Below, piece after piece: positions 50,725 to 59,220 of a stretch of DNA of 64,000 bases. Source of the DNA: Piscicola geometra. Its lineage: Eukaryota; Annelida; Clitellata; Hirudinida; Piscicolidae. The position numbers and the translations under genes were made by a program. The notes beneath the pieces are model-generated. The model saw only the letters and a program-made list of their open reading frames with translations. It searched no databases and was not told the DNA's origin. Position 1 is the stretch's first letter. Each line of letters opens with the position of its first letter. The stretch spans positions 4,255,400 to 4,319,399 of the forward strand of contig OX030971.1 in NCBI GenBank assembly GCA_943735955.1, in the 5' to 3' direction.

Positions 50725-50874
50725 TGCAGTCAAAGACTTTCTGGAAAAAATGCAACGAATTTAATCAATCACTTAAAATCAAAACATCCAGCGTGTTACG
50801 ACAAAATGAGAAAGGATGCCCAGAAAATTCTTGGAACAAAATTAAATAGTGTTGAAGAAGTTAAAAAACAGTGA
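50725..50874 (+). pseudogene. BED-type zinc finger remnant of hAT transposase
   Basis: The frame reads CSQRLSGKNATNL followed by INHLKSKHPACYD and ends at TGA. The H-x4-H pair with Asn-Leu-x-x-His-Leu spacing is typical of the BED finger at the N-terminus of hAT transposases. The second zinc cysteine appears to be lost. Confidence 0.6.
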
Positions 50875-51014
50875 CACTAGAGCAGGCAACCACTCAGAAG
50901 ATAAAATTGCAAGAGGATTCCCCTGAAGTTCAGCTTGGTCAACAACTGCTGCTACAACTTGTTTGAAAGCAAATGGTCTATGTTTCTGATAGAAAATTAA
51001 GCGCAATGCTCAAT

Positions 51015-51165
51015 ATGAGCTTATTTTGCGCAAGACATTGTTTCAGCTCCCGCTTCACAAGCGTATGTGGAGAGGGTCTTTTCGGTGTGCGGAGAAAAAA
51101 ATCGCATCAGAAAAAATCTGGACTTCAAGACATTTATGAAAATGAACAGCATATATCATGAATAA
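51015..51165 (+). pseudogene. hAT dimerisation domain remnant
   Basis: Reads AYFAQDIVSAPASQAYVERV and then FSVCGEKNRIRKNL before a TAA. It carries the Pro-Ala-Ser, Glu-Arg-Val-Phe-Ser and Arg-x-x-Leu landmarks of the hAT C-terminus. An in-frame TGA lies just before AYFAQ. With the BED remnant 150 bp upstream, this is an internally deleted transposase. Confidence 0.7.
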
Positions 51166-51481
51166 TATAATTATATATTTTTTAAATAATTTGACTTTTA
51201 AACATTAATTTGGGTTGTATTAAAAATAAAAATAACATTTTCTCAACTTGATTAACTGCAACTAAAAAAAATAAAATAAACTGGAATAGTAACTGAAAAA
51301 TTACAATTTTCATAACTGTAATTTGAATAGTAACTGAAAAATTAAAAATTTTCTGACTGTAACTTGAACTTGAACTGAAAAATCCGAACTGGAAAATCAC
51401 CGACCAACACTCATACCACAGCACAATCATAACCACATCAAAACACAATCATCATTCTTCTCAATTTTCTGTCTTGCCACT

Positions 51482-51640
51482 GGAGCCGAGTCTGCAATAG
51501 AGGATGGAAGAGAAGAACTTGCCAACACTGAAACTGTTGCTGCTATGGAAGGTTTTCTCCTTTATGTCGCAGCTCACTTTATTCCCTGCGGCCTTTCCTT
51601 GTCAGATTCAAAACATCCAACATTCGTACATTCTAATTAA
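51482..51640 (+). other. Coding-like stretch, unrecognised
   Basis: One frame stays open and has protein-like composition (GAESAIEDGREELANTE, then METHIONINE-GLU-GLY-PHE and a hydrophobic stretch) before a TAA at 51638. There is a pyrimidine-rich tract just upstream and no strong splice donor. It could be an exon or part of an ancient element. I do not recognise the sequence. Confidence 0.15.
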
Positions 51641-51870
51641 TTAAATGTAATTTTTATTTAGACTTAAGATTCTAAAATGTTAATATACTATACCCAAAAC
51701 CGTTTATTCCACAAATTAGAATTTGTGAACATGAGAAATTTGAAATATTGGGATAAGTTATTGAAATGTCAAAAATGAACACAGGAAATTTTTGTATAAA
51801 ATAGTCATGTAAAAATTATAAATATTATCTATAATACTATTTTAAAACTGTTCAAACAATTTTCAATCTT
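51641..51870. other. AT-rich unique sequence
   Basis: No gene, RNA or repeat recognised. Confidence 0.4.
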
Positions 51871-51873
51871 CTT

Positions 51874-52010
51874 CCTAGCAAACCTCCTCTAGCAATTACT
51901 CTCATGAGGCCACAAGAGCAAAAAGTCAGCTTCCTGACAAACCTCCTCTATCAATTACTCTCATGAGGCCACAAGAGCAAAAAGTCAGCTTCCTGACAAA
52001 CCTCTCCTAT
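51874..52010 (+). repeat. 59-bp tandem repeat, a little over two copies
   Basis: The unit contains CTCATGAGGCCACAAGAGC and AAAAGTCAGCTTCCTGAC and recurs 59 bp later, at 51901 and 51960. The first partial copy has diverged. Confidence 0.85.
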
Positions 52011-52161
52011 CGATGAGCCTTATGTGTAGAAGAACAGTAAAGAGAGCAGCCTATTTCACGATGAAAAACTTCTTGAATGAACTTATTTGGGATCTTTTTT
52101 ATATATACTGGAACTCACTGATTGTAAATACCCCTGTGTGTAAATATCCTTTCTCCAGTAG

Positions 52162-53086
52162 CTTACAATCTTTCCCGAGCCATACTACCTTCCCAAATCA
52201 TACTTCATCCCAGACTGCGGGCCTTTCCATGTGGACGCTGGTCAACCTCCCATGCCTGACGACCCCTCCCTCTTCTACGCCCCCTACATCCAGTCCGTCG
52301 TCCCCATGTTTGTGGGGGAAAGGGGGGGGCTGGAAGGAAGGGAGAAGGAAGAGCGGAGACTACGACTACCTTCCTTTACGTAAAAAAGCTGGTGGTGCTG
52401 CTGATAGTAGTTCTAAAGAAGCTCTTGTTGGTGCTGATAGTAGTTCTAAAGAGGCTCTTGGTGGTGCTGATAGTTATTCTAAAAAAGCTCTTGGCGCTGC
52501 TGATAGTAGTTCTAAAGAGGCTCTTGGTGGTGCTGATAAGAGTCGTGCAAAGGTTGCTGGAGGTCATGGTAATAGTTTTGGAAGAATTACAGTTTCTACT
52601 GTTTGTGGTGATTCTGTAGCGGATAGTCAAGGTGGTGTGCCGGATTGCGAAGGTTTTGTGCCTTGTTGTGAAGGTTCCGTACCGGAAGTTACCTTGAGAT
52701 CTGGAGAAGCAGTTTCACCAAGCTCATCACTACCAAAAACATCCTCAATTTTATCATACTCGTCATCATCATCACCATTACCACCATCATCATCACCATC
52801 ACCACCATCATCATCACCATCACCACCATCATCATCACCATCACCACCATCATCATCAGCCCCTTCTTTATCCTCAATAAAATGTAATTCTAAAGAATAT
52901 GACGATGATGGAATTTCCGACTACATCAAAACGAAGTGAGATAAACCGAAAAGTGAACTTAAAAATACATCCAGCCTCATCCCCACCTCCACCACTCTGC
53001 CCATCATTGTGCCTTCGACCACTTCCTCCACCTCTTTTGGCAGCAGCTCCACCATAGCTTCCATCCCCACTTACACAAAAGAGTAA
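52162..53086 (+). pseudogene. Coding-like Ser-rich stretch with one frameshift and one stop
   Basis: After a pyrimidine tract ending CCAGTAG, a frame from 52162 reads LTIFPEPYYLPKSYFIPDCG and then PPMPDDPSLFYAPYIQSVV, which looks like real protein. It is lost after the G8 run at 52322-52329. One base fewer there would lead into a second frame with four 11-residue repeats of the ADSSSKEALGG type, then a Ser/Pro block on a CATCATCAC microsatellite. That frame meets TGA at 52937. The same frame then resumes with a Ser/Thr-rich tail (TTLPIIVPSTTSSTSFGS) to TAA at 53084. An intron starting at GTGAGA (52936) could alternatively skip the stop. I do not recognise the protein. It may be a decayed gene, or a real exon with a homopolymer error. 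Confidence 0.35.
52742..52862 (+). repeat. CATCAT/CACCAT microsatellite
   Basis: A run of TCATCATCACCATCACCACCA units, in frame within the Ser/Pro part of the coding-like stretch above. Confidence 0.9.
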
Positions 53087-53361
53087 CATTTGTGTCAAAA
53101 GAGCCATTAAAATCCTGAAAAAAAAGTTGTAAAATATAATAGAATAGATTCGAAGTTTTTTAAATTAAACAAGTGAATGTTTTGTACTATTGTATTTAAT
53201 TACTTTTTCTCAATTGCGTTTTTTGCTATATGGTAGTCATAAATAAAAATGTATCAAATTTTCAGTGTATTACAATATTGAAAACAAATATTTTTTTGTT
53301 TTGAATTTTGGAATGAAATAAAAAATGAATGTTTTCTCATTGTTTTTATACCAATACTCAG
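53087..53361. other. AT-rich, no gene seen
   Basis: Contains an ATTAAA at about 53105 that could serve as a polyadenylation signal for the stretch ending at 53086, but nothing else was recognised. Confidence 0.35.
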
Positions 53362-53497
53362 TTTGCAGGACCATAGCCATATAAGATTGCAAAACTTTCA
53401 TAACGCTACTGGACATGCTTTTTATCAAAAGTTGTATAAAAAAATAATGCAAAAAATAAAACAAACCCTCAAATTTAAAAAAAAAGAAAATTCAATT
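53362..53497 (+). repeat. Direct repeat Y, copy 1
   Basis: About 136 bp starting TTTGCAGGACCATAGCC and ending in an A-rich tail. It recurs 479 bp downstream with a handful of differences. Confidence 0.85.
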
Positions 53498-53840
53498 TGT
53501 TTGAAGAAGAAAAGGGACAAAAAATGAATTTATATGAAGTATAGTTTTTTTGAACCCATGTGTTTATATGCTTCTTCAATGCAATTTTTTGAATTTTATC
53601 ACTTATCCGTTTCTTAATCAATTATAATTAATCATTATTATATCTATTTGACGAAAAATAAAATGAAAATAAAACTATAAAATAAACTTTTTACTTTTTC
53701 AAATTAAGCAGCTCAATTCAATTTTAAAATCTATTTTCAATTCAAATAATAATTCGAATTTTAGTAAAACAACACATAGATTCAATTTATGGCGTTTATT
53801 GTGTCATTTTAAAACGTTTAGCCAGAGGCGAATTAGGATG

Positions 53841-53978
53841 TTTGCAGGACCATAGCCATATAAGATTGCAAAAGTTTCATAACCCTACTGGACATGCTTT
53901 TTATCAAAAGTTGTTTAAAAAAATAATGAAAAAAATAAAACAAACCCTCAAATTTAAAAAAAAGAGAAAATTTAATTA
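53841..53978 (+). repeat. Direct repeat Y, copy 2
   Basis: Starts TTTGCAGGACCATAGCC and contains GGACATGCTTTTTATC like copy 1. The A-rich 3' end would suit a retroposed sequence, or the pair may reflect a 479-bp tandem duplication whose rest has diverged. Confidence 0.85.
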
Positions 53979-54813
53979 GTGCACTTCAAAATCTATCATG
54001 TGAATATTTTATTTTTTAAATTAATAAATTTTGAAAATTTCGTGGTGGTTGCCAGATGTTGAAAAAACCCATTTTGGCTACCGAAATGTTTGCTTTCTAC
54101 TAATATATGCCATACACATGATAGCAACTCTAACTAGTATTCTTCCTCTGTAACTTCTTTGGGTAACATTCAAGATTTATTTTAAGATAAGATTTATCCA
54201 TACATTCTCACTAATCAAACACAGCGATTTTGCATTTCACGGAGCAATTCTAGTAAAGAAAAGTACTAATGCTCACTGATTGGGTACTCCATAGGTAAGG
54301 CCTCTTCACCAATGTCCTAGTCTCTCTTCTCCCTATCCTAAACTTTCTTGAGAAGGGGCTGCATAAAAAAATGAACTTATAGAATCGCTCCAAGTAAATT
54401 AAATTATCAAATGATTTATTTTTACTTGAAAACGTCGAGACTTAAGCCTAAATCTTCGATTTAGATTTTTGGGTGTGGGGGGGGGGGGGTTTCATCAAAG
54501 TACCAACTTCCAATATTAAATATTCATGAAATAACCTAGTGAACCGAATTTCAACGTTTTTTGCTACTTATGCCACCGGGCATTAGCACCCCTATATTCA
54601 ATTATTTAAAACATCTATTCAAGTCTTTTGCTTTAAAATATTTTTTACATACATAAATATAATACATACATCGGTATATTTTAGATCCAATTTTTTCAAT
54701 TAAAAATTTTATTATGAAAAGACACAAAGTCGAATCTGGATTGAGCCCCATATATACTTCAGTGCAAAAACTTCATTGGAGAGCGCTATATATATATATA
54801 TACATTTTAATGA
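53979..54813. other. AT-rich intergenic sequence
   Basis: No gene recognised. Holds a run of about 14 G near 54477-54490 and a TA dinucleotide run near 54789-54802. Confidence 0.4.
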
Positions 54814-54819
54814 TTTATT
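54814..54819 (-). terminator. Candidate polyadenylation signal (AATAAA, minus)
   Basis: TTTATT on the plus strand is AATAAA on the minus strand, about 200 bp beyond the stop codon of the RIF1-like last exon. A GAT/CAT microsatellite (about 54930-55015) lies between and would be in the 3' untranslated region. Confidence 0.35.
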
Positions 54820-55022
54820 AGATGATGATTGTTATCATGTAATTGCCATTTAAACAAATGTAATGAGGTGATTAGGGAGGAAATGATTATGATCATCGTC
54901 ATCCGGAACAATTAATCTTGAAACACCAAAGACGTCAGTGAAGTGATGATGATGGTGATGATGATAATGGTGATGATGATGATGATACCCATCCAGAAAA
55001 TAAAGAAATGATGATGATGCGA

Positions 55023-55586
55023 CTAATGCAGATGGCGTGCTGATGATGATGCTGGAAGCAACAGATTCACAAGGGACGCAGTGAAGGCGTTATGCAACTT
55101 GTTGAACTCCTCCACCAGCAGCAGTAGCAGCCTAGAACCTTCCTCCTCCCCTCCTTTCCTCTCCAAGGCGCTCATCTCCTCTCTCAGTCCTCTCATCTTC
55201 TCTATCATCTCCTCTATCGCATCTCTCTTCTTCTCTTCGTCCTTCTTCTTTCCTTCTCCACTCATCCTTCCCTTTTTACTCGCCTCTTCATCATCCACCA
55301 CATCATCAACCGCAGCACTACACTTTTCAGCACCATTATCAGCACTACTACATTTTTCAAAATCACAACTATCACTGCCAACATGATCATTATCAGCACC
55401 ACCACTTTTTCCATCATCACCAGGACATTTGGCAGTATCATTATCAGCACCACCACTTTTTCCATCATCATCAGGACATTTGGCAGTATCATTATCAGCA
55501 CCACCACTTTTTCCATCATCATCAGGACATTTGGCAGTATCATTATCAGCACGCCACTGCTCCAACACTCTCAGTAAGCGAGGAAC
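55023..55586 (-). CDS. RIF1-like last exon (C-terminus)
   Basis: The exon opens after a strong acceptor (CTTGTCCACAG, minus strand) and reads VPRLLRVLEQWRADN, which continues the motif left open at PTPK by the previous exon; vertebrate RIF1 has PKV followed by a basic-hydrophobic helix here. Phase is 0 and 187 codons run to a stop at 55023-55025. Next come three 17-residue repeats of the DNDTAKCPDDDGKSGGA type (51 bp each), an acidic Cys-containing part, a Lys/Glu-rich likely coiled coil (KKKDEEKKRDAIEEMIEKM), then EEFNKLHNAF and a hydrophobic end. Known RIF1 acts in the nucleus, limiting origin firing through PP1 and shaping DNA repair. The assignment rests mainly on the two exons upstream. 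Confidence 0.6.
   Translation of the reverse strand, partial: VPRLLRVLEQWRADNDTAKCPDDDGKSGGADNDTAKCPDDDGKSGGADNDTAKCPGDDGKSGGADNDHVGSDSCDFEKCSSADNGAEKCSAAVDDVVDDEEASKKGRMSGEGKKKDEEKKRDAIEEMIEKMRGLREEMSALERKGGEEEGSRLLLLLVEEFNKLHNAFTASLVNLLLPASSSARHLH
55383..55555 (-). repeat. 51-bp coding minisatellite in last exon
   Basis: Three nearly identical 51-bp units keep the reading frame and encode the 17-residue acidic repeat. A degenerate fourth unit follows. Confidence 0.9.
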
Positions 55587-55614
55587 CTGTGGACAAGTGA
55601 GAATTTATGGCATC

Positions 55615-55780
55615 ATACTCCATCATCATCATCACCGTCATCATCATCATCATCAACATTGAGAATAATAACCTGGTGTACAATTAAACATCATCATCAT
55701 CACCATTATTATCCTCATCATCATCGATATCATCATCATCATCATCATCGATATCATCATCATCATCATCATCATGCCCG
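55615..55780. repeat. CAT/ATC microsatellite
   Basis: Runs of CATCATCATC with ATCGATATC interruptions, inside the intron. Confidence 0.9.
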
Positions 55781-55854
55781 TGACTGAGTTAGTCGTTGGG
55801 GAGAAAATAAGGAAGAAGAGGCAGCTATAGTCCGTTAATAATAATGACGAGCAT

Positions 55855-56013
55855 TATTATAGTGGCGTATAACCCGAACGGGCTTCTAGGCCACTTAGGC
55901 TGCATATTTTCACTTGCGCCTTTGGGTTACTAGGGCATTGGTTGCACTTGAACCTAGGACCATTCATTGTTGGTCAAGCCGAGAGTCGTTGCCGACTCAG
56001 CTACCCGTTCACC
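55855..56013 (-). mobile_element. tRNA-like SINE head or LINE 3' region
   Basis: On the minus strand, TAGCTGAGTCGG (RC of 55992-56003) fits the RNA polymerase III box A consensus, and GGTTCAAGTGC (RC of 55944-55954) resembles box B at a tRNA-like distance. It starts within a few bases of the stop codon of the LINE remnant and continues through TGGCCTAGAAGCCCG. It may be a SINE inserted at the LINE end, or a LINE tail that carries a tRNA-like module. Confidence 0.5.
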
Positions 56014-56015
56014 CG

Positions 56016-57250
56016 TTATTCAGTTCTGTTGTTAGCAGCGTTGAGAAGACTGCTCAAGGGAAGAGACGTCCACTCTTTCACATTGTACATCCAGCTCTTT
56101 TTCTGACGGCCTCAGCGACGACTTCCTTGCAGCGTGCCTTGTAGCACCGTCTTGGAGAGTGAATCGTGCCTGACGACGTGGCCAACCAAGTAAACTTTCG
56201 ACGTTTGACAGTTCCTAAAAGAGGTTCTTGTTGTCCAGCCAGTGCTGTTGTGATCTGATGTACGTAGTTGTTTTTTCTGTGCTCCAAGTCAGAGATGCCG
56301 TGGAGTTTACGGAGACATTTAGATTCAAAGACCTGTATCTTGCGTTCTGTTTCCGCGTTAAGCGTCCAGGTCTCACATCTGTAAGTTAGGATACTGATCA
56401 CCAGTGACTTGTAGTCTGTATCTGACGGAGAAGCTGATAGAATTACTTAACCACAACTGATTAAGCCTGACCATTGCAGCAGTTGCCATTGAGATTGTGG
56501 TTTTGATCTTTGTGGTGCTTGTTCCATCCTTCGACAGGGTTACTCCAAGGTACTTGAACAGTGACACTTCTAGCTTTTACCATTCATCGTTATTTCAGTT
56601 GAGTTGTTTGTTGTGCTATTCGCCCTTCAACAAAGTGGTAATCTTCCATTATTAAAAACAAACCGTCATGCCAAACGCAGTCGAAAGCTTTTTTGAAGTC
56701 TATAAAGTTGTGATAGATCTCGCGTTGGTGTTGCAAGTGTTGTTCTGGGATCAGCCTGCCGTTGAAGACCTTCTCCACAGTGCTTCACCCAGCTCTGTAT
56801 CCAACCGGTTCTTCAGCTAGAATTTATCCGACCTTGTTTAGGATTATCCGTAGCACAGGATGGCTGATGAGACTGATGGTGCGGTAGTTTTCACAGAGTT
56901 TGATGCTACCCTTCTTAGACACAGGGATTATCAGCGATCGGGTCCATTCCTTCTTCATCTCAGTGGACCACTTTTTCCTCTCTCAAATTTCCTGGCATAA
57001 TATTGTCATTGCTGCAGTGGTTGCTTCTCCTGCATGTTTGATCAGTTCCGAAGGAGCCTTATCCACTCCTGACGGGTTTCTCAGATAACGCCCTTCCACC
57101 TCAGTGTGGAAGGACTTTCATCGCTAGTTTCAGGCCTGGAATAACTTTGAAATACTGGAATTGGTTCTAAGGGGGTAGATGGTGAGTTCGCTACAGTATT
57201 CAGTCCATCTTTTGTGTACTGCGTTGCTTTCATCGTCAGAACGTTTCCTT
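56016..57250 (-). pseudogene. Non-LTR retrotransposon reverse transcriptase, decayed
   Basis: Reading 57250 down to 56016, fragments in shifting frames follow the order of an APE-type LINE: RWTEYCSELTIYPL, then a PSGVDKAPSELIKH segment, EWTRSLIIPVSKKGS, KLCENYRTISLISH, HNFIDFKKAFDCVWHDG (palm motif A), then SLFKYLGVTLSKDGTSTT, TYRCETWTLNAETERKI, QQEPLLGTVKRRKFTW and a C-terminus GRQKKSWMYNVKEWTSL ending in TAA at 56016. Between the FDCVWHDG segment and FKYLGV most of the palm is missing, including the catalytic Tyr-x-Asp-Asp. Several frameshifts and stops complete the decay. I do not assign a clade. Confidence 0.8.
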
Positions 57251-57307
57251 GAGCGTCTGCTTTGGGAAGACTTGTCTTGTGAGGCCTTGAGAGTGCTGTG
57301 AGCCCAC

Positions 57308-57438
57308 TTCTATCCACATACAAAGACAGACAATGGCGCATATACAAAGACAGACAATGGTACATATACAAAGACGGACAATGGTACATATACAAAGACA
57401 CACAATGGTACATATACAAAGACAGACAACGGGGCATA
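57308..57438 (+). repeat. 24-bp minisatellite, about five units
   Basis: The unit is TACATATACAAAGACAGACA plus ATGG. It lies in the intron about 25 bp downstream of exon B of the RIF1-like gene. Confidence 0.9.
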
Positions 57439-57463
57439 CAAGGAGAAAAAATGGAAGACGAAC

Positions 57464-57572
57464 CTTGGGAGTGGGGAGGGGGAGATTATCGAGATGGGAG
57501 GGCGTGGTGGAGGCGAGGTGGCCGATGGTGGTGATGTTGTGTGAAGTCAGCAGTTGTTTCAAGCCTCTCACC
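57464..57572 (-). CDS. RIF1-like penultimate exon
   Basis: 109 bp. The acceptor is GACAACAG and the first base G completes the Trp codon split by the upstream intron. The exon reads VRGLKQLLTSHNITTIG and then HLASTTPSHLDNLPLPTPK. The pattern Arg-Gly-Leu, Ile-(Thr/Lys)-Thr-Ile-Gly-(Asp/His)-Leu and Leu-Pro-(Leu/Ile)-x-x-Pro-Lys is the most conserved part of the RIF1 C-terminal domain as I know it from vertebrates. It ends in phase 0 at CCCAAG before a weak GTTCGT donor. The joined exons keep both phase and motif order, which would be unlikely by chance. What is odd is that both donors in this gene are weak, so a decaying copy cannot be excluded. Confidence 0.65.
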
Positions 57573-57991
57573 CTGTTGTCATGGTGATGATGGTGGAGTG
57601 TTGATGATGATTGAGTTTTGATGATGATGGTGGAGTGTTGTCATGGTGATGATGGTGGAGTGTTGTCGTGATGATGATGATGGTGGAGTGTTGTCGTGGT
57701 GATGATGGAGTGTTGTCGTGGTGATGATGGAGTGTTGATGATGATGATGATGATGATGAAGTTTTGTCATGGTGTTGATGATGATGATGATGATGGAGTG
57801 TTGATGATGATGATGATGATGATGGAGTGTTGATGATGATGGTGATGGAGTGTTGATGATGATGATGATGGAGTGTTGATGATGATGATGATGAAGTGTT
57901 GATGATGATGGTGATGATGATGGTGTTGATGATGATGATGATGATGATGGAGTGTTGATGATGATGATGATGATGATGATGATGAGCAGAC
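57573..57991 (-). other. Intron filled by CAT/ATG repeats
   Basis: The 419-bp interval between exons A and B is almost entirely ATGATG/GGTGATGGAGTGTTG repeat (CATCAT and CAACACTCC on the minus strand). Donor ATG/GTCTGC is weak and acceptor GACAACAG/G is acceptable. The repeat has no stop in some frames, so the upstream exon appears to run through it as poly-His and poly-Ser; splicing is the better explanation. Confidence 0.55.
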
Positions 57992-58201
57992 CATGGCGAG
58001 GCAGCGAGTTGGTGGATGACGTGGTTGATGGATGCTTGAGAGTGCCTCAGAGGTGGGTAAATGACGTCATCATCATCATCATCACCACCATTGCTTCTAG
58101 CATCATCATCCTCGCAACCATTGGTTTCCTCACAAGTTTTAGCAGTAGCAGTAGTAGCAGTAGTAGTAGTAGTAGTAGGGGTAGTAGGGGTAGTAGTAGT
58201 G

Positions 58202-58265
<64 letters not shown>

Positions 58266-58716
58266 TAGTAGTGTTGTCTCTATGAAGATCATCCTCAGAC
58301 AGTGCATCTGTTAGCCTTTCACTTACTCCATCTCCCTCTCTCTTTTTGCTATTCTCCCCCATGATGCCAATATTATTATCAACATTCTTATTATTCTTAT
58401 TTATATTATTAATCTCTTTTTTTTCCCTTTCATTAGTGACAACTCGATCATTGCTAGGAATATAAATACAAGAATTGTTAGTGTGACCATTGAGACTGTG
58501 AACCATCTGCAACTTGCCTCCACCACCTCCTCCTCCACCACCACCACCTCCTCCACCACCACCACCTCCTCCTCCACCACCACCTCCTCCTCCACCACCA
58601 CCTCCTCCACCACCACCACCACCTCCTCCACCACCTCCTCCACCACCTCCACCTCCACACAAACTCTTCCTCGCCGGAATCTCCAGCGTCTGCACCCTTT
58701 CAGAGAAGGCAACCCT
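57992..58716 (-). CDS. RIF1-like exon with RVxF motif and homopolymer tracts
   Basis: 725 bp after acceptor CCAATGCAG. It opens with RVAFSERVQTLEIPARKS. RVAF fits the RVxF docking motif for protein phosphatase 1, which in RIF1 (RVSF) lies just before the C-terminal domain. Then come about 35 glycines, a Lys/Asn-rich part (IYIPSNDRVVTNEREKKE, NNINKNNKN), ERLTDALSEDDLHRDN, about 30 threonines broken by Pro and Ala, an acidic block ending GGDDDDDDV, and IYPPLRHSQASINHV with HQLAASPW. Vertebrate RIF1 has an Ile-Tyr-Pro...Gln...Trp-Ala-Arg-Gly-Leu segment at this point. The exon ends two bases into the Trp codon. Earlier exons lie beyond the window's repeat or were not found. Confidence 0.6.
58140..58275 (-). 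repeat. ACT/AGT microsatellite encoding poly-Thr
   Basis: Minus strand (ACT)n with ACC and CCT interruptions gives the threonine run in the RIF1-like exon. Confidence 0.9.
58517..58655 (-). repeat. GGA/GGT microsatellite encoding poly-Gly
   Basis: Minus strand GGTGGAGGTGGTGG-type repeat gives the glycine run. The plus strand is CCACCTCCT repeat. Confidence 0.9.
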
Positions 58717-58726
58717 CTGCATTGGA

Positions 58727-58812
58727 GTGGTGCACAACAGCAGTAGTGATGGTGGTGGTGCACAACAACAGTAGTGATGGTGGTGGTGCACAACAGCAGT
58801 AGTGATGGTGGT
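58727..58812 (+). repeat. 28-bp minisatellite, three units
   Basis: TGCACAACAGCAGTAGTGAT recurs at 58731, 58759 and 58787. It lies directly upstream (minus strand) of the RIF1-like exon's acceptor. Confidence 0.9.
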
Positions 58813-58911
58813 TGAGGACATATGTGGTTTGTTAGAACTATGAATTCGTTTTGTCAAATCGTGAATCAGAAATTCTCCGCGTTTACATCTTAGTTTTATG
58901 ATTATATTAAT

Positions 58912-59105
58912 TATTGTATTATATTGTATTATATTGTATTATTTTGTATTATTTTGTATTTTATTGTATCATATTGTATTATATTGTATTATTTTGTATT
59001 TTATTGTATCATATTGTATTATATTGTATTATATTGCATTTTATTGTATCATATTGTATCATATTGTATCATAGTGTATTATATTGTATTATATTTTATT
59101 GTATT
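58912..59105. repeat. 10-bp AT-rich tandem repeat
   Basis: Units of TTATATTGTA with TTATTTTGTA and TCATATTGTA variants. Noncoding. Confidence 0.9.
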
Positions 59106-59220
59106 GCATATCTGCAGCGTCTTGATCACTTTATTTATCCTATACTATTTGATAGGAATTCGTGTAGGATTGGGCGAATTGATTGTTTATGATTTTACGA
59201 TATTGGAATTGTCCTCAAGG
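59106..59220. other. Short unique stretch
   Basis: Unique sequence between the 10-bp repeat and the 14-bp satellite. Nothing recognised. Confidence 0.4.

Larger units (their letters stand above)
50292..51412 (+). mobile_element. Second hAT element, internally deleted, about 1.12 kb
   Basis: The left end reads CAGTGTTGTTCCAGTTAACTG. The right end, read inward on the minus strand, begins GAGTGTTGGTCGG. Both ends are packed with AACTGTAACTGAA-type subterminal words. The flanks TACCAACA and TACCACA form an imperfect target duplication. Inside are only a BED zinc-finger remnant and the dimerisation domain of a transposase; the catalytic middle is absent. It sits in the tail of the SINE-like repeat, so it inserted after that repeat. 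Confidence 0.65.
55587..57463 (-). other. Last intron of RIF1-like gene
   Basis: The interval between exon B (donor AAG/GTTCGT, weak) and exon C (acceptor CCACAG/GTT, strong). It holds CAT/ATG microsatellite (about 55615-55780), a tRNA-like SINE head, a decayed LINE and a 24-bp minisatellite. Both mobile elements are in the gene's own orientation. Confidence 0.5.

Noticed and set aside
48023..58716. A functional link between the TTAGGG tract and the nearby RIF1-like gene, since RIF1 was named for telomere binding
   Set aside because: The tract is inside a transposon, about 5 kb beyond the last exon, and animal RIF1 does not need such sites. The proximity is most simply chance.
58483..58774. 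Plus-strand poly-Pro and poly-Thr open frames opposite the glycine tract
   Set aside because: Complementary strand of the GGA/GGT microsatellite; no supporting signals.
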